Shown here: positions 51,369 to 62,754 of the stretch, piece after piece
Position numbering within the stretch: position 1 is the stretch's first letter
How the letters are laid out: the number at the start of each line of letters is the position of its first letter
Origin: Cystobasidiopsis lactophilus
Lineage: Eukaryota > Basidiomycota > Agaricostilbomycetes > Agaricostilbales > Chionosphaeraceae
Assembly: GCA_001599975.1 (NCBI GenBank)
Contig: BCIO01000002.1
Coordinates: forward strand, 3,979,883 to 4,043,882
Direction of reading: 5' to 3'
Length of the DNA stretch: 64,000 bases
Position numbers and translations under genes: made by a program
The notes under the pieces: model-generated
What the model was told of the DNA's origin: nothing
What the model saw: only the letters and a program-made list of their open reading frames with translations
Database searches by the model: none

Positions 51369-52348
51369 TATCTTAACGAGATTAATGAAGTGCGAGAGCT
51401 CCAATTCGAGGGATCTGGCACCCACTGCCAGCCGACGTCTCGAGGCTCGAGCTCAGGCTCAGCCTGAGCGCAGCAATTTGGACGACGGCGACCACTGTGG
51501 ACGCCACAGCAGCGCGGCAGCCTCAATAGCGCCTTCAGTTGATTCTTAAGATAGATCTGGACTTCATTCTTGCCAAGGCTACTGATCCACCTGAAATGCC
51601 TTTTAATCTTACGGGCGCTGGCGTGCCGAACGCCGAGCTTCTTGTCGTATGCCCTGTTCCTGTCCTCCTTGCCTCCCGCCTTGGTGTCTGCCCTTGAATG
51701 CTTTACTGATGCTACTGGTGCTGTTACTGCCGGAATCGAGCCAAGGCGCTGCTCGCCAGGGCAACTGTTTGCTGCATTGTTCCAAGTCGAAGCTGCCTGC
51801 AGGAAGCTTGAATTCTGGAAGCCCGGCGTTATCAAACGATCCCTTCCAGGCCACTCTTATCATCATGGCGATATCGTATGGCTGGCTTTGTACCGATCTG
51901 TTCACAACTCTGTCGTGTGAAAGCTGCCTTCGAACTTTCTACCACCCATCGCTCGCGGGCTTCCTCCCACTCATCTGGCCAGCATCTGCCATAGCAAACA
52001 CCCCCGATATGCTAATGTATACCAGACACACCGGACATCGCGGACTTGAGTCGCTTGTCGAATCTGCATCGCTTCAATGTCGCTTCACACCACCCTTCGA
52101 TGAACCTTGGCGGCGGCCCATGCGCGGCGGCACCGCTTGCTCAGCCCAGCCAAATTGAGGGCTAGTAGTGATTTGTCACGTCGCAAGGTTCCCAGCGCTC
52201 AGCAACCCCGTCGACCGTCCGAGGCCAAGAGAGTCCGACCTCTGCTTGCCTGAATACCGCCATACATCCAGTATCTCACCCCCTCAGCTCTCACAAGCTA
52301 TATAAGAAGAGCTGAACACAACCGCGAGCACCAGAACCAGCGCCGAAA
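51369..52348. other. Intergenic region upstream of the DHA2 transporter
   Basis: About 1 kb. Two overlapping frames on opposite strands (51287-51835 minus and 51649-52158 plus) have no recognised domain and look like chance. The right end has a good TATA box. Confidence 0.45.
52299..52305 (+). promoter_or_regulatory. TATA box of the DHA2 transporter
   Basis: TATATAA lies 44 nt before the start codon in a C/T-rich context. This is the clearest core promoter in the window and suits a regulated, high-amplitude gene. Confidence 0.55.
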
Positions 52349-54333
52349 ATGGCTCTCCAGCTTGCTCGCCATACCTCGTATATCGAACCGCCCGAGCCCC
52401 CTAAATTGTCACTGGCTCATGAGTTCACCGTTGCTGCTACGCTCGCTTGTAAGCTGAACTCAGCCTCTTGGCCTCGCTGTGCCGATCCTGATGATCTGCC
52501 TCATGCGCTCGGTCGCCGCAGTGTGCCAACTTGTCGCATTCTCTGGCCTGTGTTAGTCTCCTTTGTCCTCCTTCTTAAAGTAATGCAACGAAAGGTCATC
52601 CCTGGATAGTCCAAGGCGTTATCACCATTGGCATCCAAGGCGAAAGCTTTTCGTCGATCACTCCCGCACAGCTCACCTGGATTCCTGCGGGCTACGCATT
52701 GACTGAGGGCGTCTTCATCCTACCGGCCGGGCGCTTTGGCGACGTGTACGGCTACAAGAAGATGCTGCTGGTTGGATGGTCGATCACCAGCATCGGCTCC
52801 GTCTTGGTTGGGCTTAGCGTCTTTACAAAGTCAGTCAAGCATTTCCGTCCGCGGCCGAAAGGTTGATCTTATGCTCTTACAGCTCGGTTGCCTACTTCTC
52901 CACCATGCGTGCCATCCAAGGCATTGGGCCCGCCATTCTCCTGCCTAACGCCCTGGCCATTCTTGGCCGTACTTATGAGCCAGGAGTCAGGAAGACATTT
53001 TTCTTCGCCCTCTTCGCTGGTGCTGCTCCAATCTCCGTCCCTCTGTCGGCTACCTTCACCTCGATATTCGCCCAACTGGCCTGGTGGCCTTGGATGTACT
53101 GGTCCATGGCCTTGATTTGCCTTCTCGGCGGTGGCGCCGCCTTCTTGGTTGTTCCAAATGATCAACATTCCGAGAAGGCTGCCAAATCTTTGGACTTGGG
53201 CGGCGTGGTCCTGGCCGTCATTGGCCTCGTTCTGTTCAACATAGCTTTCAACCAAGCTCCTGGGGCGTCATGGGGCGACTCGTTTGTTCTGAGTACCTTG
53301 ATCCTTGGCCTCGCCTTCATCGGTCTTTTCCTCTGGTGGGAGACGCGGGTAAACGACCCAATTCTCAGTCCGAAGGTCTGGAATCGAGCCACTTGGTGCG
53401 TGATGCCTGGCTGCCTTGCCCTCTCGCTCTCAAAAGAAGTCTCTGACTCTCTTGGTGTGGCCAACAGTTTCAACTTTGCTTGCATCGCCCTTGGTTGGGG
53501 GAGGTGCGCTTCACTCAGCGTTCGGGTCCAAACACTATGCAGCTGACACTGGAAAAAAGCTTCGCTGTCTACCTCGTTTACATTATCAGCTTCCTGGAGA
53601 ACATCAAGGGATACACTCCGTTGTCGGTTGCGGCCCAACTATCCACTGTCGCCATCGCCGGGGTGGGAGCCTGCGGCTTCACCGTCTTCGTTCTTCCCAG
53701 AGCCGGCACAGCTTGGGTGCTGGTCATGGCCATGTGCTTTAACACCTCAAAGGACTGGCTCGCTGCTTTCAATCCGACCTACCTTGGCTACTGGGGACGT
53801 GAGTTGGATGTCTGCTCTCTCCTCATCAAGCGGGAGCTGACTTTGGGCATCAGCCGTCTTTGTGGGCTACATCTTGGGTCCTCTCGCTTTGGATACATCT
53901 TTCACGGCAGCGAGTAAGATGCTCTTCCTCGGCCAATCAGGCTGCGTCTGATCACTACTTACCACCAGCGGTGGCCGTTTCCAACTCTGTGCCTAAGGAA
54001 TCGCAGGGCACCGGCGCCTCTTTGATCGCCACCGTCCTCAACTACTCCATGTCCATCACTTTGGGATTGGCCGGCACCGTAGAGTTCCACGTGAACGAGG
54101 GCGGCAACAACCTTTTGGCTGGCTACCGCGGCGCCCTTTACTTCGCCTGTGGCCTGTCCACCGCCGGCCTGGCCACGGCCTTGGTCAACGTCTATCTCCA
54201 GAAGCACCACCCCCTTCAACTCACCGACATCGAAGAGGTGCCAGAGAAGGAAGGGGCGTACGGCGCCGACAGCCCTCCCAAGACGCCAGCTGGCGACGGC
54301 ATCATCCCCGCGGGTCAGCAAGAGTCGGTCTAG
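52349..54333 (+). CDS. MFS transporter, DHA2 type (14 segments)
   Basis: The start is MALQLARHTSYIEPPEPPKL. The DHA2 core includes SITPAQLTWIPAGYALTEGV, motif A GRFGDVYGYKKMLLVGW and RAIQGIGPAILLPNALAILG. The extra central segments (VVLAVIGLVLFNIAFNQAPG, TLILGLAFIGLFLWWETRVN) mark the 14-segment class. Later come ITLGLAGTVEFHVN and YRGALYFACGLSTAGLATAL. The cytoplasmic tail ends IIPAGQQESV. About six short introns; the exon joins near 52450-52615 are unclear. Relatives export drugs or small metabolites. Its stop is followed 5 nt later by DNA homologous to the RAT1 3' end, which probably supplies its polyadenylation region. Confidence 0.85.
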
Positions 54334-54337
54334 CTTT

Positions 54338-54757
54338 CCCCGCTCCCGTTATACCAGGCTCCAGGGTTTGAAGCAACCCACCAAGGCCATCAAACCGGAA
54401 TTTGCCACCTCATTGGCCAGCACCCTCCTCCAGCGGCGGTCCCTCCCTCCTTGAATAACAATGGCTATGTATACCGTCGCTGAAGCGCGCGTTATTCTCC
54501 AATGTAACAAAAAAGCCCTTTCAGATTGGGCGAACTAGTTTTCCGAGTTGAGCGCGTGATTTGGGAGATCGACCTTGAGTTTTGCTTGGCGCCAAACAAA
54601 ACTCGTTCTGCAAGGACCAGCAACTTGGGATCCAGCATGCTTGATTCTACTGCTATTGTGAGCTTGATGCCACCCCAATAGCGCCCCAAGACCAGCGCTG
54701 ACCTCGAAGACCTCTCACAGGTGAATTGCTGGCCTGGAAGCTGCTGTACGTCTCTGG
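54338..54757 (+). repeat. Decayed copy of the RAT1 3' end and downstream DNA
   Basis: Aligns with 38132-38583 over its whole length. It shares GGAATTTGCCACCTCAT, AATAACAATGGCTATGTATACC and GCGCGCGTTATTCTCCA. Small gaps and substitutions, some frame-breaking, show it no longer codes for the RAT1 tail. Same orientation as RAT1. Confidence 0.85.
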
Positions 54758-55664
54758 GCTGTCACTCGAGCCGCACAATTGGCTCACACGGGCCAGGGGT
54801 GTACAGGCTCGATAGGTGTGCTTTGGTCTATTAGAAGGCGCTAGGCTAGCATTCTGAAGTCTCCAGAGGACACAGGCGACTCAGGTGCGTTGGGCGTGTT
54901 CCCCCTCAAATCTCGCTTTGCAGATTGGTAATGTTGCCGCCGACGCACAGCTTCACACTCGTTAAACCACTGTGTGGGACTACGCCAAAGGCATCCGGAC
55001 GGCAATGCGTTCGCTGCTTCTTGGAACGAGCTCGTACGTCCTCCCACTTCTCAGCCTTGCTCGGGCTAGCACAAAAAGGAGGCGTACAGGCGTATGGGAC
55101 ATGTGATTGATGAGGTTCGTGTGCTTCGCATTCCTCAGCTTTGGGTTGGAAGCTCATCGACAGAAGTTGTTGAACAGGATCCGGTTCTGACAAGCTGCTC
55201 TATCGCTCGTGCGTTTCTGCTCACCTATCATTCCGTTGGAGGAATGTTTCAATCGGCTGAGTACCACAGATATCCACCAAGGCTAAAGCAACCTCAAGAT
55301 CCCATGCAAGTCAGTGGCGCTCCCTCGAAGTGGCCAAGTCGAAAAGGTGCGATGGGAGCACCACCAATCAGTCTCTACTCTGTTCTGATACTCGGAGTCT
55401 TCCTGTTCCCACAGGGCTATCCGGAGACGGTGGAGCCGCTTTCAAGCGCTAGAAGATCCCGTTCGTTCTCCGCCTGACCTCAGCTTTTGCTTGGACGCAG
55501 AAGCTGAGAAGTGCTTTCTAACGAACAGTAAACCCAAGCAAAAACGGGCTTTTGGTTACTCTGGACACACGCAAACAGTGCTTTCAGCCAAGTCTCGACC
55601 GGAGGGTGCGTTCGGGTGCTTTGCTTTTGAGAGACTCGACAGCTCACCATGTGGAATTCGATGC
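54758..55664. other. Intergenic patchwork
   Basis: The first 100 nt resemble the 61.3- and 62.9-kb repeats (CTGTCACT..GCC, then GTACAGG and CATTCTGAAG). The rest shows no recognised gene; frames on both strands are short. Confidence 0.4.
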
Positions 55665-56332
55665 ACAGATGACGGTTGTGATCCTCAAGTACATCAAAAC
55701 GGCGATCAACGGGGTCAAGCGGAGTAAGGTGCTGTTCATGGCCGTCGGTGCGTGGTCGTCTTCAACTCTTCAATCTCCGCCACCGAGGTTGATGGTTGGG
55801 AGCTGCTTCGTACAGACGGGGTGGCGCCGAGAGCCAAGATCAATCAGCAACGCAGCAGGCGGTTCAGGGCGGCCCGAGAAGCGCGGATCAAGAAGGAAGA
55901 GCGATTGGAGGCCATTGCAGAGTGGGAAGGTGCGTCAAGCTTTTCCACTTTAGCTGTTTATTCAGCTTACTGATCGGGAGCAACCCGCACAGCCCGAGGG
56001 AGACCTATGTCAGATGCGCTCAAGAAAGAGAAGGGGCGACACAGCAATGTCATTACTCCAGGTGCGTCACCGACCTACCTCTGAGGCCACTCTCGGTGTT
56101 CTCATTGTCGTGGTCTTGATGAGACACAGGCACACCGTCCATGGACTTGCTGACCACTTCATTACGCTACTGGAGGCCAAGAAGATGAACGGCTTGGGCA
56201 AGGTGTGTCACTTCGCTCTGAGAATTCACAGCTGAACGCTCACATCACTTTGTTTGACGCGCACAGCTTCAGGTTACAAGCTTAGACGTCTTCGTCTCGG
56301 CGAGGGCGAGCACACAATCATCGATGTTCTCA
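55665..56332 (+). pseudogene. Decayed internal fragment of RAT1
   Basis: Corresponds to 34704-35383 of RAT1. Recognisable exons are [27 protein letters not shown] with [16 protein letters not shown], and MDLLTTSLRYW. The intervening introns are also conserved (TTTCAATCTCCGCCACCGAG-like), so it arose from DNA, not from mRNA. It lacks the start, the zinc knuckle and everything after the PGEGEH region, and carries frame changes. It lies downstream of the RAT1 3'-end copy, so the two pieces are in swapped order. Confidence 0.85.
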
Positions 56333-56593
56333 ATTTGCGATGTGTTCCTACATTCGAATTCGTCGCCTCCCATTTCAAGCAGCTGCAATGCGCATCCCCT
56401 CATGTCAATAATGAAACAAACTTAGTTGTGAACATGCAGAATTCAAATCGTAAAGTAGAAAAAGTTCTCCGAAAGCTCAGACCCGGCCCGACTTGGCCTC
56501 CTCCTTTGCGTCCACCTTCTTGGCCTTGTGATCCGCCTTCTCAGCGGCCTCCTGTCCCAGACCTGTCATAACGAAGTCAGATTGGGGGCCGGC

Positions 56594-56991
56594 TCAGTTG
56601 GGGGACAGGGAAAGCTGACCGCCAATGGCACCGTCCTCAGTGAACTGCTTTCCAATCGCTCCGTCCGCTGCGAATGGCCCTCCAACTGTGCAAATATGAC
56701 TGTATGAGTGCCTGCCAAGATGCGGCGAAGGAGAGAGAACGGACCCTCGTTGGCCTTTTTTCCGACCTCTCCAGAGACAGTGAACCTGGAAGTGACAAGG
56801 TAAAGCCAATCAGCACTCTTTGCCACCAGCCTCTGTGAAGCACAAGCTCACTTCTCCCCGACTGCACCGGTGGACTTGAAAGCGCTGGCGACTTTTTGTG
56901 CTCCCTCCGCAATTTGCTCCGTGACCGTCTTGTCGCCCGCCCTGGCCATCGAGGTGGTAGCGAATGCGCGTCTGGCAATAGTGCGGTACAT
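56594..56991 (-). CDS. Small mitochondrial-type protein with G-A-(I/V)-G repeats
   Basis: Three exons give about 93 residues. MYRTIARRAFATTSMARAG is a clear mitochondrial presequence. It is followed by DKTVTEQIAEGAQKVASAFK and then repeated units: STGAVGEKFTVSGEVGKK, PFAADGAIGKQF and TEDGAIGGQLSLSPN. Similar G-A-I-G-K-Q-F repeats occur in small fungal proteins of unknown function. The introns begin GTGAGC (after GAGAA) and GTCCGT (after GAGG), each keeping the frame. A matrix stress or LEA-like role is a guess. It lies divergent from the 57.9-kb gene. Confidence 0.65.
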
Positions 56992-57914
56992 GTTGAAAAG
57001 TTTGATGTTTGGTAGTGCAGGATCAAGAGGCCAAAGGCGCAATCCGAGAACATAGAAGAGCTCCACCAAATCCGCACGTCATGCACATCGAGCGGGTCAC
57101 ATTCTCGTGACGCCAATTTGAGCTCTATTCCCGTAAGCCAAATGTGCACTGAGGTGGATCAAGTGTTGCACAAAGGGTAGCAGGAGCTGTTGGCCGATCT
57201 TTTGCCTTTACAAACACGTATCTCAGCGTTGACGGTGGCAAATGAAAGGGGAAGAAGGGGCGCCTGGTGTGGACCGCGACGAGAGGCACACCGAAGAACA
57301 TGTCACTTTCTATAGTGACGGAGCATGAGCTGTGCAGATGGCACGAGACCAATAGGCAGCAAAGGGCAGACTGGTCGCCTCCAGTCCACTTCGCAAGTCT
57401 TTCAGCCTGGAGATGGCAAGCTCGGCAACCACACGATAGCAACATAACGGAGAAGCAATCGAGAGCATCAATCAAGGAGCCAAGTCGGCAATCGGCAAAG
57501 CGAACAGCCGGGGAGCACCAGGTTGGACATCGATGCGCACGAGACATGGAAACAGAGCAAGTCGGGGTTGCTTTGCGCTCTCTACCGATTCCACTCAAGC
57601 AGCTGGTTACTCTGACGCGCACAAGCAAGCCGCTGATTGGGAGCAAGAACGACAAAGCGAGTTGCCAGTGGATTTTGCGGAATTCCGGGCCTTCGTCCGC
57701 TGCCTTGTTTGCGTTGCCTTTTGCCCTGCGAGGACCAGGGTTGGTGCAGCAGGACCATCGTTGGTACGTTCATCTCTCACTCATGTTGCGCCCACAGTCG
57801 CGAAGAGAGCCTGAGGGTCAATGCAGATCTTTTGCCCGTTTGTTTTGATTCCATTCCAGTCCTTGGACCGCACCCACCACTAACTGACACTTTAGCTCGA
57901 CCGAATCTGCAAGA
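56992..57914. other. Divergent intergenic region
   Basis: About 920 nt between start codons of two divergent genes. Frames are short and unrecognised. No TATA box stands out. Confidence 0.45.
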
Positions 57915-58744
57915 ATGTACTTCTCAGATGACGCAGAAGAAATGGCCGCCTACATTCATACCAAGTGGGGCCCGTCAGGACTGCAAAGTTTGTTTTGTTT
58001 TGATTGACGCGCCTTAAATGAAATAGGAACCTCTTCCGCGAGAGCTTCTTTGGCGGCATGGGCAGATCAAGCGGTTGGGGCTACGACGGCGACGTCGACA
58101 GATCGTCCTTCAGCACGATCAGCAACAAGGCTTTGGCCACCGAGAAGAAGGCATTGGCGGACTATCACGAGTTCTTGGTCAACACGGACTGCTCATCTGG
58201 ACCAGTGACCGCAGAGATGTGAGTACTGACGCTTCCCGTGCCGAGCGCCGAAAGCTGACGGCCCGTGAAGCATCCATTATCACCTGGTGCCATATCGCGC
58301 AAGGCGTTCGGCAAAGCAGTCCGCCAAGAAGGCAACAAGTGGGCTCATCCTGCTATCTACAACAGTTCTTGACTCACGCCAGTATCGATAGCTGTACGCA
58401 TCGACAGCTGAGCAGAGAGGAGCAAAACAAGCTCGGTGGCAACTTCAAGAACCGCAAGAGCGTAAGGCCTTCCAATTTTGCCCTTCCTTCGCACCTGAAC
58501 GTTACCACAGCTTATTTTCTACACCTATGTCATCATCAACAAAGCCGCCAAAGCCAAATGGATGGCAGCCAACCCGGAGGAGACCCAGAAGCTCCAAGAC
58601 GCTTCTGCCGCCAAGCAAGCCGCCGCCGCCAAGAAGGCCGAAATCGACAACATGGCACCCATTCTGGGCAAACGAGATGCCAATAGCATGGCTGGTGGCG
58701 CTGAAGCCGGTCCCAGCAAGGCGAGCAAGAAGGCCAAGGCTTGA
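57915..58744 (+). CDS. Unknown protein with Lys/Ala-rich tail
   Basis: MYFSDDAEEMAAYIHTKWGP begins a predicted helix. It joins NLFRESFFGGMGRSSGWGYD and ALATEKKALADYHEFLVNTD, then KAFGKAVRQEGNKWAHPAIY and SREEQNKLGGNFKNRKS. The last exon codes LIFYTYVIINKAAKAKWMAA and a Lys/Ala-rich end (KASKKAKA). Four introns are needed, one of them only about 35 nt (57979-58026), so details are uncertain. The conserved-looking Gly/Asn motif suggests a real, fungus-specific protein; no family is named. The basic tail could be a nuclear signal. Confidence 0.55.
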
Positions 58745-59046
58745 GGCCATCAGGTGTTTCCAGAGCACTCACCAATCTTGTACATGTTAGCCTTCACACT
58801 CATACTTCTCACACAACTAGAGCTGGTTTAATTTGAGACGAACTCTCCCCGTGCTGTTCGACTCGCAATCGCTCGCGGTATTCTGGCTCAATTGTCTTGT
58901 TCAGTCCAACCGACACTTCAGCACCATACTAGCAAGTTGGACTATAGCATTGGCATTGAATATCGAGCAGACAAGAGAAAGCTGCCTTCGCGGATCCCCT
59001 TGCTGGCTCCAAAACAGCCGGGCAGTTGCGAATCCGTCCCGCATGT

Positions 59047-60541
59047 CTAGACTGCGTCACCGCTAGCGTTCATCTTCGTTTTGCATTGGTTGCAAATACG
59101 ATCTCTCGTGAACATCTTCCACTTCGTTTGAGAGTCCGAGTCGAGGAAGGCTGAGATCAAGTCGATAATGCAAATGGCAACGCCGCAGGCCAGCGCGGCG
59201 GCAAACGGGGCTACGACTGTGGTGTCAGTGGTCGTGGTGAGCTTGATGGTGACGAACAGTAGCGAGTTACCGGTGTTGCTGTTCGGCACGGCTTTGGTTC
59301 AGGGAAGCCGCGCTGAAAGAAGGGCTCTCACAATGGTGCCTTGCGACAGGCAAAGATGATGATGGCTGCAATGGCGACTCCAGCGGCGCAAAGAAAGGTC
59401 GCGAGGACGTGAAGGATTGCTTGCACCTTGAAAATACGGCGAGAGATGCAGCATTTTGCTAAAGTTTGGAAACCCTCCCGGCGAGCGAGACCCGGCCAGA
59501 AGAGCAGAAGAGCAACAGGAAAGCGCCAAAGCAGTAGGAAGACCCAGATAGCACAGGCTATAAAAATGAGATTCAAGCAGGCAACCTCAAAGCCAACACA
59601 ACGAACAAGCATAGAACGCTTGAAGAGCACGGTTTAGCAGTTCTTGCGCTGCATCAAACATGCCGGTGATGACCTTGGGCCAGTTGGAATCGTCGACCTG
59701 GTCCCAAGAGAAGGAGAAAGTGTAGTCTTTGCCGTCGCGCTTGGCCAGCAAGCGAGGCGCTGTGGGAACTGGCTCAGCAGCGGTTGCACGTTTCTTCATA
59801 CGCGGAGCTGCAGTAATCGTCGGGATGGAAGTATACGTAGATCTAGCGTTGTATTCGTGCAGGTCGCGCTCCTTGAAGCCGCCAATGATGCCGCCCACGC
59901 CCTTCGTGATCTGAGACGGTCCGAAATCAGAGGCCTTGCATCTCAGATTGGAGGTAGCAAGGTGTGAGCGTACCGCATTTCCAGCATCAATCGCGCCTTG
60001 TGTCACCTTCAGGCCGAGTCAGCTTGCAAAAGTTAACAATGAAAGAATCCAACTTGCCTGACCCGCTGCCTGGGTCGCGACGGCCTCGACGGTGGCAGCA
60101 ATGCTTTCACCTATGCTCTCGACTGCTTGGACTGCCCCATTTAGGTTCTGCTGCCAGCCTGCTCGGAACTCAGATGCATGAACAAAGACCCGAGCTCCAA
60201 CACGGACTTAGGTCTCCCGTCGAAAAGTTGTGAGAGCGTTCTTTCGTGAAGCCAAAGATATTAGAGGCAATGGCAGCAATCAAGAGCAGGCAGATCAAGA
60301 GGGCTTGGATCTTCTCGCGCAGGGAGGCCGGTGGCGGACCCAGCCCGTCGTTATCAAAGCCCGGGTCGTACGTTTTCTCGGCCGGATCAATGCCACCGTA
60401 GATCGTCTCGCCGTCCATCTTATCATCGTCGTAGACGGGAGCTTTGGACGACGTGTTCGTTCGAGAGCGCTTCAAGCTGAACGTCCTCGACAAGCCTTCT
60501 TCGGCGAACTTGGAAGCGCCGTTCACCAGACTGGGTGCCAT
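59047..60541 (-). CDS. Four-segment membrane protein, unknown
   Basis: The start MAPSLVNGASKFAEEGLSRT has a Ser/Thr-rich cytoplasmic part, then membrane segment 1 (IQALLICLLLIAAIASNIFG). A long loop follows with helices (NLNGAVQAVESIGESIAATV) and dibasic sites (MKKRAT, LLAKRDGKD). Then come three more segments: FIACAIWVFLLLWRFPVALL, LHVLATFLCAAGVAIAAIII and VVAPFAAALACGVAICIIDL. The protein ends with a CNQC motif in the tail (RICNQCKTKMNASG). This layout is like Sur7/PalI proteins but no sequence match is claimed. Four or five short introns. It is convergent with the preceding gene. Confidence 0.55.
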
Positions 60542-61119
60542 TCGGAGCTAGCGATGATTACAAGCCTTGCCAGCAAGGGAGATCGCGTCGAGCGATGGGG
60601 CCGCGTCAAGCGAGCGATGGAAGAATGAGAAGTACGAGTCGCGCAGAGGTTGCCAAGAAAATCTGAACAAAGGGAGCTGCACCATGGCGAGAACTGGACG
60701 TCGCCAGTGAGAAAACTTTGCTACAAGTGCTGGAGAGCAGGGAGGTAAGGAGAAGGCGTGGAGGCGCGAGAGCTAAGGATTCCAGATCAAACAGGTTCAA
60801 CGCCATGGCTCGCCACCAGTCTTTTAGCAGTCCCTCGAGTCATCAAGACCATCTTCGTCATCTATAGCCGCTCCAGTCCAAGGAGATAAGAACAGCCTCC
60901 ACGAGATTGTGGCCATTCCAGTCATGCTGGGCTCGAACTTCACGCGAATGATGGAAGGGCCAGAGCGCAAAGGACACGATTTGATCAGCCATCTCGACGC
61001 AACCATTCCAAGCAGATGCCATCACATAGCTGATTGCAACAGGCGCGCAAGGCAAACGAATCGCCACCACAAATCATCGAGCGCGCTGAAATCCTCGAAG
61101 GCAGCGAGTTGGCTCTTTG
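60542..61119. other. Gene-poor region upstream of the repeats
   Basis: About 580 nt with no supported gene; contains the promoter of the membrane-protein gene. Confidence 0.45.
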
Positions 61120-62385
61120 TCCCGGACCAAGCCTTGCCTTTGACTCTTGATGCGAAGTGGTTGCTAGCAGAGTGAGCTCAGGAGCGTGTAACAATTAGCG
61201 ACTGCAGCGCTGACAGCGGAGCGTCCGGTCACAGCGATGAGGGAGCGCTCAAGTCTTGAGGCTGCTGTGCGTCTCTCGCCTGTCACTTCAAGCCATGATC
61301 TTGGCTTAGACTCGACCTTGCGTACAGGTTGACCTGCAGTGCTTCTCACTACAGCCAGAAGACCCTAAGACGGCATTCTGATGGTAGAGGGCATGCAGCA
61401 AAGCCAAAGGTGTGTCCGACCTGTCATCATCAGTCAAGCACTGCCATTGACTGCCGACCCCTCGTCCGACCACAGGCATGCTATTGCCTAATGATGATGA
61501 GCCAACACGAAGCCCGGCGTGCGTGAAGAGCAGCTCTATACGGTGCATCGACGTCAATAACATCAGGTTCGTCCGGCCTGCCCTGTAGCTCGACTTCCGT
61601 GAGAGCTGAACACGTACATGGGAACAGCTCTATGCCACTACACAGACTGAATCATCAGCTTGTGCTCCGGTCTCACCATGGTGGCAAGAATGTCGTGTCC
61701 GAGCCGGTCGCGAGGTGCGTGGTGGGCCTTCCTCTTGAGAAGCTCTCCAGCAGGTTGCTCAACGATATCGGTTTCAATGCACAGAGAATGCAGTAACCCA
61801 GCAAGTCGCCGACGTAACCGCTCGCTTTCGCTTAACGCGAGTGAAGGTCGGTGGCCTTTCACTCCTTCAGATGTTTAGCTCGTCACTCATCTGCGTCTCT
61901 CATGCCATAAAACCCGACAGAAGAATCTTGCTCTTGCCTTAGCGCGAAACACGGCCACGCACCACTTCCCAGACCGGAGTAAACTTGCCTTTGCGAATCT
62001 TGCGACCGACTGCCTGCACTCTGGCATCTCAGACTTTATCGCGCCTTGCTTTGCTTCGTTGCGGCCTTGCCTTGCCTTGCCCCTCCGTGTGATCTTGATA
62101 TGATGAACTGCCCGCCACGCTACACAAACTAAAATGCTGCTCCGGAGCGCTGGCTAACGAGCTACTTGGACAAAGGTGCATGCCGGTCTTCTACCTCAGC
62201 CAAGCTTTGTTGTCTTAGCTGTCGCTGTACTCGGTTTGCACAGATCAATGGGCTTTCCGGCTTTCGAACGAGCTTCAATGGCCAAAACTCCAAGGCAGAT
62301 CTTAGAAGGTATGGACGGCCCTCGCCTAGCTACTGTTCTGCAGGAGCTCCAATTGCTGTCGGTGCATACAGATGTCTAAGATGAT
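61120..62385 (+). repeat. Tandem repeat unit 1 (about 1.25 kb)
   Basis: Aligns head-to-tail with 62755-64000 over its length. Shared blocks include CTGTCACTTCAAGCCATG, GTTCGTCCGGCCTGCCCTGT, AGATCAATGGGCTT and AAGGCAGATCTTAGAAGGTA. The frames in both copies are short and differ, so it is probably non-coding. Unit identity seems moderate (many substitutions and indels), pointing to an old duplication. Contains a short CCTTG-repeated stretch near 62065. Confidence 0.8.
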
Positions 62386-62754
62386 CTACGCAGTATCAGA
62401 TTCGTTGGCCCCCTCCCCTCCATGCCTCTCTCTCTCGTTTTGACATGTGGGGTTCGTCTGCCACACAGTCGTCGAGTCTCCCTGGCGCGCTCGGCCTTCG
62501 CCCGGTTGCTTTGCTAGACTGCTTGAACGCTTACACCGACCCAGAGACCAATCCCGGCTCTCATCCCCCATGCTCCACCACCGCTCACCACTTTGAACCC
62601 CTTCCCAATCCACTGTTTCCTCATTCCTGCTCCCATATCCCTCTTACATAGCTCCCATAATCATTTCCATGCTCTAAGAGGACTCTGCAAGTCGTACCAT
62701 AAATTTTGCCACCCCGAGCACCACCTGAGACCGCGCTGCGAAGCAGTTTTGTTG
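62386..62754. other. Spacer between the two repeat units
   Basis: About 370 nt not shared with the flanking copies as far as I can see. C/T-rich on the plus strand; no gene. Confidence 0.5.

Noticed and set aside
51287-51835. 182-codon minus-strand frame overlapping the end of ANL-like gene 2
   Set aside because: It overlaps a supported gene and has no recognisable domain.
52451-52465. 15-nt 'intron' GTAAGC..CTCAG in the DHA2 transporter
   Set aside because: Far too short for spliceosomal removal; more likely the true acceptor lies further downstream.
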